A DNA stretch of 64,000 nt, from contig NZ_BSNM01000009.1 in NCBI RefSeq assembly GCF_030159995.1, positions 175,632 through 239,631 of the forward strand, given 5' to 3'. The stretch's first letter is position 1, and every line of letters begins with the position of its first letter. This document shows, one piece after another, positions 47,832 to 56,603 of this stretch. Below the pieces are notes generated by a model. The model worked only from the letters and a program-made list of their open reading frames with translations. It had not been told where the DNA came from and did not search any database. Origin of the DNA: Litoribrevibacter albus (lineage in GTDB: Bacteria > Pseudomonadota > Gammaproteobacteria > Pseudomonadales > Litoribrevibacteraceae). Made by a program: the position numbers and the translations under genes.

Positions 47832-49022
47832 CTATAAACCAATGGTATGAGCACGGTTAGTGAAGAAGATGCCACTCGGGCTTTCTGCCGCTAAGCATTC
47901 CACTTCTTTAAAGTCACGCGTGTTGTAGATACAGACTTTGTTTTCGTCTCGAACAGACGTCCAAAGCTTTTCACCTCTTGGGTTAAACTCCATATGCAGC
48001 ACGGTTTTACCCGGCTCTTTGTGGTGAATCACTTCCAGCGTTTCGGTGTCGATCACTTCCAATACACTGTTTCTTGGGAAGGCAAAATTCACCCAGACAT
48101 GGCGACCATCCGGGCGAGCCATCACAAAAATTGGCTGGCCGTGTACAGGAATGGCACCCACCTGCTCCCAGGTATTCATATCCACCACTAACACTTCATG
48201 ACGACCCACCGCCGGAACAAAGGCACGGTTTCCTGCAACGGCCCAACCTTCCAGATGCGGCATTTTGTAGACAGGTAGGCGTTGTTCGCCTTTGCCGTAA
48301 TTAGGTAGGATTTTGCGAACGCCTTTTTCTGGATACCAAAGGTCTAGTAACGCCATGCCATCTTCGCCATACAAACCGGCGATGTAGTAACGACCGTTTG
48401 GAGAAATCAGTGCATCGTAGGGTTTGGCACCAATATCAAAGAACTTCTGAATCTTTGGCTCGTCACCGGACATATCGACTAACCAAATTTCATTGGAATC
48501 AAACAAGCTGAACACAAACTTCTGATCCGGAGCATCCACCAAGCCAACGGTTTTCGATTGTTTACCGTCTCGGCCGATTGCAGGCAGATCCAATACCAAT
48601 TCCAAGGTGTCACTGTTGAAGATTTTCACACCACCCGGTGTGTAGTTTGAAACCGCCACTAACTTGCCGTCCTGAGATATGGCACCACCGATACTGTTAC
48701 CCGATTGCACCACACGCTTATCAATCTTCTGTTCAAGAATATCGACTTTGGTTAAGCCGCCATCACGGCCAAACACGTAGGCAAAGCGTTCATCCCGAGA
48801 GAACACGATGGACGCATGAGACAAGTCCCCCAACTCAGACACAGAACCTAGTGAGCGTTGTTCTGTGGTATCGACAATCTGAACCGTGCCTGTTGCACGT
48901 TCAATGATGACGCCCAAATCACCAGTAGCTTGTGGTTCTTTGATCAACTGAGAACAACCTGAGATCACGCTTGAAACAAGCATTACGCTTAACACGCTTC
49001 TGATTGGACTGAATGCTTTCAT
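47832..49022 (-). CDS. nirF: NirF, heme d1 biosynthesis lipoprotein
   Basis: 396 residues with a lipoprotein-type signal (MLVSSVISGCSQL) and a propeller like the d1 domain of NirS, ending TNRAHTIGL. NirF binds d1 precursors in the periplasm and acts late in d1 synthesis. The start at 49022 overlaps the nirC stop in ATGA, with GGAG upstream. Confidence 0.92.
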   Translation of the reverse strand: MKAFSPIRSVLSVMLVSSVISGCSQLIKEPQATGDLGVIIERATGTVQIVDTTEQRSLGSVSELGDLSHASIVFSRDERFAYVFGRDGGLTKVDILEQKIDKRVVQSGNSIGGAISQDGKLVAVSNYTPGGVKIFNSDTLELVLDLPAIGRDGKQSKTVGLVDAPDQKFVFSLFDSNEIWLVDMSGDEPKIQKFFDIGAKPYDALISPNGRYYIAGLYGEDGMALLDLWYPEKGVRKILPNYGKGEQRLPVYKMPHLEGWAVAGNRAFVPAVGRHEVLVVDMNTWEQVGAIPVHGQPIFVMARPDGRHVWVNFAFPRNSVLEVIDTETLEVIHHKEPGKTVLHMEFNPRGEKLWTSVRDENKVCIYNTRDFKEVECLAAESPSGIFFTNRAHTIGL

Positions 49023-49420
49023 TGTTCGCTTTCTCCATTTTTGAGCCGATCCACTATCCACCATATTTCGTCTTCACTAAGCAAACCTTCCCAAGGCGGC
49101 ATAGCCAACGCTTCACGGCCAAAGAAAATGGTGTCGAACAAATACTGTTTGGGTTTCTCCGCCATGGCCTCTTCGGTCAGAGCCGGACCAAGCCCACCTT
49201 TTAAGGTCATGCCATGACACGAACCACAATCTTGTTTTAATAAATGATCTAATTCCTGCTGACGCTCCGAATCAATGGTTTGCGCCCACAGCATTCCAGA
49301 AAAAATAAGAGAACAGGCAGAGCCAACAAGCGCCACTTTCTTGCGGCTCGTTTTAGCGTCTATCTTAGAAAAACGTCCCGGAGAACGGACGTTCAATCGA
49401 ACTTCTTCTCTACACTTCAT
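49019..49420 (-). CDS. nirC: cytochrome c55X-type NirC
   Basis: 133 residues. A signal peptide (KVALVGSACSLIFSGMLWAQ) after a basic N-terminus, then CGSCHGMTLKGGLGPAL with one heme c. NirC donates electrons to NirS or takes part in its maturation. An AGGAG sits before the ATG. It heads the d1 operon; an FNR/DNR box lies about 90 bp upstream. Confidence 0.88.
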   Translation of the reverse strand: MKCREEVRLNVRSPGRFSKIDAKTSRKKVALVGSACSLIFSGMLWAQTIDSERQQELDHLLKQDCGSCHGMTLKGGLGPALTEEAMAEKPKQYLFDTIFFGREALAMPPWEGLLSEDEIWWIVDRLKNGESEQ

Positions 49421-49506
49421 ACCGCCTACTCCTGTCCTCTTTTTTCAACCTTGGGAAAGAGTATAAAGCGCAAAAAACGGATGTTTAACGCTCAACTGGC
49501 GCTATC

Positions 49507-49520
49507 CTGACTCACATCAA
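49507..49520 (-). promoter_or_regulatory. FNR/DNR-like box upstream of nirC
   Basis: On the minus strand it reads TTGATGTGAGTCAG, that is TTGAT-N4-GTCAG, matching the boxes before norC and nirQ. It is placed to drive nirCFDLGHJEN. nirS is not present here. Confidence 0.72.
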
Positions 49521-49684
49521 TTATTTGACAAAAATAGTAGGGTTAATATTTTTAGCCATTATTTTTCAACAAGTTACATTAATAACCACTTATTTTAGTA
49601 AGTTATTTTTTACTGATATAACTCAATGAAAATACGAGAGAGATATTCTAAGAAAGCCGAGCGTTAGCCCCTACAAACGGGAAT

Positions 49685-50104
49685 CTATATCAGCTTAAAG
49701 AAAGGTAATTTTGACGACCAGGCTTTAGCAAGATTGAACATCCCCCAAAGCACAAAAGACGTATGCAATACAGTGAAGTAAAGAACGATCATCACCCAGG
49801 CTTTAGCGTTGTTTCCAGTTAATAAAAACAACAAACCACAGCCACCAATCACAGAACCGCCGCCGATCACAGACAGCCAAAACGCCGATCGAATATGTGA
49901 TGCATCCAGCTCTTGCTGAGTAAGCGTGAGCATCTTAGGAAGAGACGAATCCTCAGACAACTCAAGGTCTCGTTGATCCCGAATCTCACCCTGATACGGT
50001 CTTACATATTTTAGATAGAGATACAAAAGCACCAAAAACGACAAGCCAGGCAAAGCCAGTAAATTTGCTAAATACCATGCCTGTGCTTGAATCGCTTTGG
50101 ACAT
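49685..50104 (-). CDS. three-helix membrane protein in the denitrification region
   Basis: 139 residues (from the ATG at 50104, with AAGGGA upstream; the first ATG seven codons earlier also possible). Three membrane segments: ANLLALPGLSFLVLLYLYL, LSVIGGGSVIGGCGLLFLL and VMIVLYFTVLHTSFVLW. The family is not recognised; it may be a small accessory of the nir/nor systems by position only. Confidence 0.6.
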   Translation of the reverse strand: MSKAIQAQAWYLANLLALPGLSFLVLLYLYLKYVRPYQGEIRDQRDLELSEDSSLPKMLTLTQQELDASHIRSAFWLSVIGGGSVIGGCGLLFLLTGNNAKAWVMIVLYFTVLHTSFVLWGMFNLAKAWSSKLPFFKLI

Positions 50105-50275
50105 CACATTCCCTTCAACATTCACTTTTTAGAAGTTAAGACCAACATTTAAAACGTTACGAACGATAAGAAGACAAGGCAAAAGAAACGTATGAAAGCG
50201 GAGTTTATGTTTTATAAATGAGCATTTTCTACGTTTCTTTTAACGATGTATTCTTGAGTGCAGTAGTTTTAATCC

Positions 50276-51100
50276 CTACTTTACGCAAGCATCAATAACA
50301 TTCTTCAACGCTGCAACCGTCGCCTCATCATCTGACAATGGCTCCGCCATCGCCGCATAACACGCCTGACGCTTACCAATGCCACCCGTGATTAACTTCG
50401 CTGCATAGATCAGCAATCGTGTCGAAGCCGCCTCTTCCAGATCATGATCTTTCAGATTACGCAACGCTGTTGCGAGCGTCACTAATTGCTGCGAAACGTC
50501 TTCTGAGCACTGACTTTCGCGACGAACAATTTTAGCCTCAACCTCCGGCTTCGGATAATCAAAGCTCATCGCCATAAAGCGCTGACGGGTACTTGGCTTC
50601 ATTCCTTTAATCAGGTTCTGATACCCTGGATTATAGGATACAACCAACATAAAGCCGGGCGCCGCTTCCAGGTATTCCCCGGTACGCTCAATCGGTAACA
50701 CACGACGATCATCCGCCAATGGGTGAAGTACCACCGTCGTGTCTTTACGGGCTTCAACGACCTCATCCAGATAACAGATACCACCCTCTCGAACGGCTCG
50801 TGTTAACGGGCCATCCTGCCAATAGGTGCCATCGGGACCAATCAAATGCCGCCCAACCAGATCCGACGCCGTTAAATCATCATGACACGACACCGTATAC
50901 AAAGGACGACCTAAACGCTCTGCCATTGCTGCAATAAAACGCGTTTTACCACACCCTGTTGGGCCTTTAATCAAAACCGGCAACTGATGTCGATACGCGT
51001 GCTCGAACATCTGAATCTCATTTCCCTGAGGTTCATAATACAAATCATCCGACAATGCCTGAGTCGGTTTCTCATTATTGATCGCTATTTCGACTGTCAT
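50276..51100 (-). CDS. norQ: MoxR-family ATPase NirQ/NorQ
   Basis: 274 residues, AAA+ MoxR type. Walker A is KGPTGCGKTRF, Walker B is GICYLDEVVEARKDT, and a sensor-like region is VVSYNPGYQNLIKGM. NirQ/NorQ works with the VWA protein NorD, here encoded 28 kb away, to activate nitric oxide reductase. NirQ and NorQ names are used for the same family. GGGGAAG sits before the ATG. Confidence 0.9.
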   Translation of the reverse strand: MTVEIAINNEKPTQALSDDLYYEPQGNEIQMFEHAYRHQLPVLIKGPTGCGKTRFIAAMAERLGRPLYTVSCHDDLTASDLVGRHLIGPDGTYWQDGPLTRAVREGGICYLDEVVEARKDTTVVLHPLADDRRVLPIERTGEYLEAAPGFMLVVSYNPGYQNLIKGMKPSTRQRFMAMSFDYPKPEVEAKIVRRESQCSEDVSQQLVTLATALRNLKDHDLEEAASTRLLIYAAKLITGGIGKRQACYAAMAEPLSDDEATVAALKNVIDACVK

Positions 51101-51198
51101 CAGGCTTCCCCTTTAAAGACTGAAATCGGGTTAAAGAATACTAAAGAGTTTTCTCCTTCTAGATAAATCCATACTAGATCACTCAAGTTTCTCTCTAC

Positions 51199-51212
51199 TT
51201 GATCAAAGTCAG
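51199..51212 (+). promoter_or_regulatory. FNR/DNR-like box between norQ and the zinc-ribbon gene
   Basis: TTGATCAAAGTCAG, that is TTGAT-N4-GTCAG on the plus strand, about 100 bp from the norQ start and 55 bp from the zinc-ribbon gene start. Being near-palindromic it could serve either side. Confidence 0.65.
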
Positions 51213-51266
51213 TGTTTGGTTGGCTAATTCAATTAACCTTAAAAAATGGAAATTGGAGGTGTCGCT

Positions 51267-51503
51267 GTGACCAACAAAACAAATGAGCCCACTGAAACAG
51301 GCAAGCAGACTCAGGGCAGCAAGCGCGCCTGTAAAAACTGCGGAAGTCCCCTTAAACATGATGCCCGCCTTTGCCTCAAATGTGGCATTCCCTGCCCACC
51401 AGAACGCGACGCCAAAGGGGTTTGGCTGGGGCTGGATTTTAAGACCTTAGTGATTTTGGTGAGTATCTTCTGTCTGGTAATGATTTTTGTATTGCCGAGA
51501 TAG
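51267..51503 (+). CDS. zinc-ribbon small membrane protein
   Basis: 78 residues from a GTG at 51267, which has TTGGAGGTG at good spacing; the earlier ATG at 51246 lies before that ribosome-binding site. A zinc ribbon (CKNCGSPLKHDARLCLKCG) and one C-terminal membrane segment (LVILVSIFCLVMIFVL). It shares a divergent region with norQ and an FNR-like box. Confidence 0.7.
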   Translation: MTNKTNEPTETGKQTQGSKRACKNCGSPLKHDARLCLKCGIPCPPERDAKGVWLGLDFKTLVILVSIFCLVMIFVLPR

Positions 51504-51559
51504 ATCAATATTCTCGGCACCTACAATACCTTCCACTCAATCTCTAAACATTACATTGG

Positions 51560-52213
51560 CTAAGCCAACTCTCTCGCCAACGCTTTAGCCTCTACAAACG
51601 CCTGCGCTTTCGATTGCAGATGACGCTCATCTCCAAACTCCTGATATTCAGAGGCGATTTCAAAGAACTGCTCTGCACCAAGATACGGGCATAACTGCTC
51701 AATGTGGCTGGTCAGATGATTCATGAAATACAACGAATCTCCCTTCTTAAAGTTAAACTCGCCCCAAGAAGCCAACAACACTAACTTTTTGCCACAGAGT
51801 ATGGGTTCCAACGGTTTATCACCCCTCGCCAAATCAAAGGTGAAGGTTTTGCCAATTCGAATGACTTGATCAAACCAGGCTTTCAACACCGCTGGCATGC
51901 CGTAGTTGTACATTGGGCTGGAAATGACGATGACATCCGCATCCATTACTTCCTGAATTAACGCATCGGATTCGGCCAATATTTTCTGCTGTTCTTCGCT
52001 TACATCCTCACTGAAGGTGGCTGCAAGAAAGTCTGTTGTAATAAAAGACGGTGGCTGACGAGACAGATCTCTATGAATAACTTTTGTTTGTCCATATTGA
52101 GACTTATATTCACTCAAAAACGCTTCACCCAAAGATCTACTGATGGACAGATGCTCAACTTGTTCAGGATGATATTCTCTAGCACTGCAGCTAATGTATA
52201 AGATAGTTTTCAT
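51560..52213 (-). CDS. FMN-dependent NADH-azoreductase/NAD(P)H quinone reductase
   Basis: 217 residues of the flavodoxin-like AzoR family. N-terminal ILYISCSAREYHPEQVEHLS, SPMYNYGMPAVLKAWFDQV (FMN binding) and LLASWGEFNF are diagnostic. It reduces quinones or azo dyes with NAD(P)H. It is divergent from a LysR gene with a 118-bp gap, suggesting control by that regulator. Confidence 0.88.
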   Translation of the reverse strand: MKTILYISCSAREYHPEQVEHLSISRSLGEAFLSEYKSQYGQTKVIHRDLSRQPPSFITTDFLAATFSEDVSEEQQKILAESDALIQEVMDADVIVISSPMYNYGMPAVLKAWFDQVIRIGKTFTFDLARGDKPLEPILCGKKLVLLASWGEFNFKKGDSLYFMNHLTSHIEQLCPYLGAEQFFEIASEYQEFGDERHLQSKAQAFVEAKALARELA

Positions 52214-52331
52214 GTTCTACTCCATTGTCGTTACAGGATTCATTTTGCCTAGACCCTATAAATACTGACAATTGAGTTATTTCGTCATATAAATAACTTT
52301 AACTTATCTATAGCATACCTATACAACCGAC

Positions 52332-53195
52332 ATGCTTGATCAAATATCCTCATTAAACTATCTCAAGACCTTTGTGATCGTGTCCAAACATCTAAGTTTT
52401 AAGGATGCCGCTAAGGTTCTTAATATCACCCCAACGGCGGTTTCACATCAGATTAAAAGCCTGGAAACTCAGCTACGAGTTCAGCTGTTTGAACGTCACA
52501 CTCGTGCCATCAGTTTGACCAGTACCGGTGCAAAGCTTGCTCACTCATGCCAGGACTTATTAACGCAGTTAGATCACGCTTTAGATGATATTCGACAAGA
52601 CAAAAATGATATTTCCATCTCCTGCTGCAACTCGTTTGCGGCACTTTGGTTGACGCCAAGAAGCGCTGAGATAAATCACAAATTCCCGCGTAACACATTA
52701 AAAATATGTGCCAGTGACAGTTTGATAGATTTAAGAAGAGAGAAACACATAGATCTGGCTTTGCGTTACGGGCTAGACGAAGGATCAACAGACGAAGTAT
52801 TTCTAGGCACAGAGCGAATAGCTCTCTATCGAAGCCCTCACTACCAACCACAAAAGAATCAAAAGCCCATCCTCTATGTCACTCACTGGCCGGAGAATGG
52901 CTTGCTCAAAAACATCAATTGGAAAGACTTTGTTGATTCAAACCAGTTTGAAGTTAAGACCTTTGAGCAAGAGTATTTTGTGTTACAGGCGATCATGACT
53001 GGCCAAGGATACGGCCTGCTTAGTAATGTGCTTAGCGCGACAGCATTGTCACAAGGTTGGATTCAAGAAGACCAAACAATCTCCGCCTTCGATGGCTACA
53101 GTTACTGGCTTCGAATGAATCCCGATCGAGAAGGTATTTCAGTGGTTGAACAATTCAGCGATTGGATGAAACAAGAACTTGGGCAAATGACTTAA
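52332..53195 (+). CDS. LysR-family transcriptional regulator
   Basis: 287 residues with the HTH (KTFVIVSKHLSFKDAAKVLN, ITPTAVSHQIKSLETQLRV) and an effector-binding domain. It is divergent from the azoreductase gene. Its last 4 bases overlap the end of the convergent hydrolase gene. Confidence 0.9.
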   Translation: MLDQISSLNYLKTFVIVSKHLSFKDAAKVLNITPTAVSHQIKSLETQLRVQLFERHTRAISLTSTGAKLAHSCQDLLTQLDHALDDIRQDKNDISISCCNSFAALWLTPRSAEINHKFPRNTLKICASDSLIDLRREKHIDLALRYGLDEGSTDEVFLGTERIALYRSPHYQPQKNQKPILYVTHWPENGLLKNINWKDFVDSNQFEVKTFEQEYFVLQAIMTGQGYGLLSNVLSATALSQGWIQEDQTISAFDGYSYWLRMNPDREGISVVEQFSDWMKQELGQMT

Positions 53196-53737
53196 TCGTT
53201 ACAAAGCTGTTGGCAAAACTCTTCGTACCCTTCCGGATCATAGTTTTTAGAATACCGGTTCATAAAACCATGCAGGTAACGGGTTTGTTCAATCGTCACG
53301 TTGTTTTTACTTTGAAGTAAAGCCATCAAATCCGACACAGAAAAATGTTCTTCATGAGCAGGAAAGATAAGCCTCGTAGGAAAACGAGGTTGAGTGTTAA
53401 CGGCATGGCGAATCTGAGAACTGTAAAAGCATTGAGCATCAACCACATGAGGTAACTGCCCACTCTCAGAACAATTCCAAATTGCCGACCCTCCGACACT
53501 GAAACCGATTAATCGAACAGCATCAGAAAAGCCTATCAGATGATTCAGCAACATCTCGCTATAACGTTTCAGACCGACTTCTTGTGTGAAAACGCTATAA
53601 GCCTCGGCTTCATCCGCAAAGCCCATTGGCTTAGACTGATAGGGATCAACGATTTCTACATTTCCAGAGATGCGTGAAGCTAAACGTTCGAGCGCATCCG
53701 TTCTTCCGAAAATATCTGAGACAAAGATATAACGCAT
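53192..53737 (-). CDS. dienelactone-hydrolase-like alpha/beta hydrolase
   Basis: 181 residues. Nucleophile elbow GFSVGGSAIW (Ser in GxSxG), a likely acid in LIFPAHEEHF and the His in YLHGFMNRYS. It lacks a lid. The fold is a short cytoplasmic hydrolase; the substrate is unknown. It ends convergently within the LysR gene. Confidence 0.75.
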   Translation of the reverse strand: MRYIFVSDIFGRTDALERLASRISGNVEIVDPYQSKPMGFADEAEAYSVFTQEVGLKRYSEMLLNHLIGFSDAVRLIGFSVGGSAIWNCSESGQLPHVVDAQCFYSSQIRHAVNTQPRFPTRLIFPAHEEHFSVSDLMALLQSKNNVTIEQTRYLHGFMNRYSKNYDPEGYEEFCQQLCND

Positions 53738-53775
53738 TTAATGTCCTAACGGTTTATGCATAACAAAATTTGCTA

Positions 53776-54237
53776 CTACACCTGAACCACTTTTTCATAC
53801 CAAATACCGTACCTATCACCCTGCCACCTCAGCAAAAGAAACAGGTAGCCCGTTGCCAGCATAATCAAACCACCGACTAACGCCGCCTCACTGACAAGCC
53901 CCAAACCACAAAAGATATAGCCCGTGATATGAGAAATAACTTCTACTCTTAGTGCGGTATTTCTCTGAGGCCGTATTTGCAGAAAATTAACCACAAACCA
54001 CAGCTTCACAAAAATAGGCAGCTTCTTCCAATTTTCAGAGCTTTTATCAACTTTAATTGCCGGTTGATTCAAGGTATCAAGATCAATATCAAGCGCTGCG
54101 GCTAAACATTTCTGGGACTCTAAACTCGCCTTTTGACCACTTTCGATTCGTTGAATTGTCCTCACACTTAAACCAGACATTTCTGCCAACTGCTCTTGTG
54201 ATAAATGGCGACTCATCCTTAACTGTTTCAGAATCAT
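53776..54237 (-). CDS. membrane-anchored XRE-family regulator
   Basis: 153 residues. An N-terminal HTH (LRMSRHLSQEQLAEMSGLSV, RTIQRIESGQKASLES) followed by a linker and two membrane segments (ISHITGYIFCGLGLV, ALVGGLIMLATGYLFLLL). Such membrane-attached XRE proteins often control a nearby operon, but no clear target is adjacent. AGGAG is upstream of the ATG. Confidence 0.8.
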   Translation of the reverse strand: MILKQLRMSRHLSQEQLAEMSGLSVRTIQRIESGQKASLESQKCLAAALDIDLDTLNQPAIKVDKSSENWKKLPIFVKLWFVVNFLQIRPQRNTALRVEVISHITGYIFCGLGLVSEAALVGGLIMLATGYLFLLLRWQGDRYGIWYEKVVQV

Positions 54238-54371
54238 TCGTGTTCTCCTTTGCTTCTGAACCAGAATTTTTATTAGTATTTTGCACTGTCAGCTACGAAA
54301 AGTACCCGACATTTACCCGACAGTAGGTGGTTTGGACGATTTTAGGAAAGGAAAACGAAAGCCTGAATACT

Positions 54372-54986
54372 TTAATAGACCTTGCCAAAGCCAGCCAAAA
54401 TCCAACCTCTTTCGATAGGTGATTCCATATCCACTTCTTGAGCAAAAAGGGTTTTGGGTGCTGATTCCATAACCCTATAACCTCCATCAAACACTTCCGT
54501 CACCAAAGCAACATGTGCGATGTAGCCATTTTGGGATTTACGATAGAAAACCAGATCTCCGGTCTGTGGTGAGTATGAAACTGATTTTAGAGAATCAATG
54601 GATTGGAAGTACGAGAATAGATTTCTTGCTCGTCGATGAAAGAACGGATTACTCGGGTTATTTCCATTACTTGAATCGTAGAAATCAGGGCTTTGATTAA
54701 AGCTTTTCTCTAATAAGATTTTGAAGGAATACCCTGCCTTGCCATAAGCAATGTTCGGAACGTCACTGCATACGATAAAGCCAAAACGACCACCAATATT
54801 GTCATACATGCCCATGAACGGATCATAGGGAGTCCCAGAAAGACTACGTGAATTTTCAATCACAGTTCTGACCTCTGGTAAGCTATTTAACTCCGTAAAT
54901 TCGCGCTCTCCTTTATACGTTAGAAAATACAAAAGGATGGGCACGAGTAGAACGATTGCTAAAAAGAGGCCTAGTAGTTTTTTCAT
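54372..54986 (-). CDS. membrane-anchored NlpC/P60 or DUF1287-like amidase candidate
   Basis: 204 residues from the ATG at 54986 (a TTG eleven codons earlier is a weaker choice). An N-terminal membrane anchor, then a region with GFIVCSDVPNIAYGKAG (likely Cys nucleophile) and GDLVFYRKSQNGYIAHVALVTEV (likely His). This order is like cysteine amidases or peptidases of the NlpC/P60 or DUF1287 kind. The assignment is by pattern only. Confidence 0.6.
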   Translation of the reverse strand: MKKLLGLFLAIVLLVPILLYFLTYKGEREFTELNSLPEVRTVIENSRSLSGTPYDPFMGMYDNIGGRFGFIVCSDVPNIAYGKAGYSFKILLEKSFNQSPDFYDSSNGNNPSNPFFHRRARNLFSYFQSIDSLKSVSYSPQTGDLVFYRKSQNGYIAHVALVTEVFDGGYRVMESAPKTLFAQEVDMESPIERGWILAGFGKVY

Positions 54987-55019
54987 ATTATTCTCAATTT
55001 TCAGAACCACCATCCTCAA

Positions 55020-55265
55020 ACCCTAGTTCTTACCTATCCTACTCGACTCTGCGGCACCATACGCACTAATATTAAGACTGTATCAACTCAGCCAGAATTC
55101 TAAAACACACCCAATTGAAGTTCGCCTGCATCATCGATCAAGATGCTAACACCTTGATTCAAAATAAAATACCTACCCTAACGTTCCTTTGGCCTTCATC
55201 ACAAACCTCTATGTTGGTACTTGCCTACCATCAATAAGCTAAATTTCCGAAAGCCTGGACGCCAT
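55020..55265. other. intergenic stretch with a possible attC remnant
   Basis: No gene seen. CCTAACGTTCC near 55178 to GAAAGCCTGGACGCCAT near 55249-55265 looks like the left core and two arms of an attC (partial complementarity CGTTCC-GGCCTTC / GAAAGCC-GGACG) that would continue to the GTTAGG at 55630 if the structured element were removed. This is a tentative reading. Confidence 0.35.
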
Positions 55266-55628
55266 GATAATAAGTTATCCGCCTGTTTCGCTTTGGAGCT
55301 TCCCCTCGTCCGAGTGACTTATAACTGGACGCATGTAGTTAAGCGAGCCCGACTCTTGAAGCGCCGGATGCGAGGGTAACCGATTGATTTCTAGGGTGTC
55401 ACCTCACGACTTTTTGAGGATAGACACATGCTGAGGGTATCCTCAGTAGAACCTCGATAGAGGTTGGTGATGGTTCGGCACCCCGACAGTTCTTACGAAC
55501 TGACAACAGTAATGAAAGAATCGGCAGTGGTGCCAATAAGAGGAAACAGAACAGATTATTAAGAATCGAGCTCTGACCTTGGAGGGGCCTTCAGGTTTTT
55601 GCGCCTTGACAACCCCCGGTCATATAGA
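55266..55628 (+). ncRNA. conserved 363-nt structured element, copy 2 (cassette-array end)
   Basis: The second copy of the element at 39261-39626. The hairpin at 55431-55446 is CTGAGG-GTAT-CCTCAG, with an A-T pair of copy 1 changed to G-C. A second hairpin ACCTC-GATA-GAGGT is perfect here but weakened in copy 1. The loop AGTTC-TTAC-GAACT varies only in its loop base. Start (GATAATAAG) and end (CATATAGA) are the same in both, and both are followed by GTTA at the stop codon of a cassette gene. No ORF or transposase is in it. Confidence 0.6.
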
Positions 55629-55630
55629 GG

Positions 55631-55999
55631 TTAGGCATTTTTTGCCCTCTTGCTAGCGGGGAATACGCATAAAACCAAAGCCACTATACCGCCAATTACT
55701 GTTACCAAAAACGGAATGTGAGTTGGTTGGTAAGCTTTGTCTTCGTATGAAGATGGGTAGTTCGATGGCTCTAGGAGTAACCAGGCAAGCATGCTGCCGA
55801 CTAACAAAATGCCGTAAGCAATTTTATCTTTGTAATTTGGAACTGAAAAATACGCCAGTGTTACTGTGCCAAAAGCGGCAAAAAAACCAGCCACAGGTAG
55901 ATGCCAGAAACCGCTAAGGTCTGCGATTAAAGACCCTCCTAGGCCGCAGAAGAAAAAACCACCGAGAGTTGCAAAAAAAGCTGTAAACCACCTCTCCAT
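55631..55999 (-). CDS. membrane protein, last integron cassette
   Basis: 122 residues with four membrane segments (FFATLGGFFFCGLGGSL, AGFFAAFGTVTLAYFSV, IAYGILLVGSMLAWLLL, VTVIGGIVALVLCVF). The function is unknown. The stop codon overlaps the GTTAGG core, after which the structured element begins instead of a normal attC. No family was recognised. Confidence 0.6.
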   Translation of the reverse strand: MERWFTAFFATLGGFFFCGLGGSLIADLSGFWHLPVAGFFAAFGTVTLAYFSVPNYKDKIAYGILLVGSMLAWLLLEPSNYPSSYEDKAYQPTHIPFLVTVIGGIVALVLCVFPASKRAKNA

Positions 56000-56025
56000 T
56001 TTAGCCGCGTTCCCCTTCTATAATT

Positions 56026-56107
56026 GCCTAACGTTTTGGTAAATGGCGAGCGCTAGCGAGTCCAGCGAGGGATTTCTTTCCCGAGCGAATTTCACCAGCT
56101 TGTTAGC
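56026..56107 (-). repeat. attC site
   Basis: Plus strand GCCTAACG to TTGTTAGC, with arms including AAATGGCGAGCGCTAGCGAG and CGAGCGAATTTCACC. It is the site of the cassette starting at 56486. Confidence 0.85.
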
Positions 56108-56117
56108 TGGGCAGATA

Positions 56118-56486
56118 CTAAAGATTTCTAAAATAATGAGTACCAACGAAGTACATCAGAATCAAAAAGAAAAGATACGGAATATAATAAGCCCAACGTA
56201 GAGCTTTGTAATATGCTGGCCTGAATTTTGATTTCTTTTTAATAGATATGACTAAAACAGCGCACAATAAGCTAACTAGATTTAACGAAAAAATAAAAGC
56301 AATACCAAAAGAGATGACTGCCACGAATAGAGTTGAGAAAGCTACATTTTCCTCTGTATAACTATAAATGAATAGAGTTGGCATAAATATCAATATAAAA
56401 GATATTAAGGTCTGAAAAACAGGATAATTTACCGTTGACTCGGGTTGAGCAATTTCCTTAGGAGTTAATGTGTCTGGGTTATCCAA
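56118..56486 (-). CDS. small membrane protein, integron cassette gene
   Basis: 122 residues with three membrane segments (LISFILIFMPTLFIYSY, TLFVAVISFGIAFIFSL, IPYLFFLILMYFVGTHY). It uses a TTG start behind AAGGAGATG. The function is unknown. Confidence 0.55.
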   Translation of the reverse strand: MDNPDTLTPKEIAQPESTVNYPVFQTLISFILIFMPTLFIYSYTEENVAFSTLFVAVISFGIAFIFSLNLVSLLCAVLVISIKKKSKFRPAYYKALRWAYYIPYLFFLILMYFVGTHYFRNL

Positions 56487-56503
56487 TGCGGCATCTCCTT
56501 ATC

Positions 56504-56603
56504 AGCTAACGCCTTGCTCAGCGGTGAGTTGAACTGGCGCTTTTTTGCGGCTTTTATGCAAAAAAAGTGACAGTTTGACGAGTCAGTTGCAGCAACTTGT
56601 TAT
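56504..56603 (-). repeat. attC site
   Basis: Plus strand AGCTAACGCCTTGCTCAGCG to CTTGTTATG, with arms AACTGGCGC...TTTTTGCG. It is the site of the HEPN-like cassette. Confidence 0.82.
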
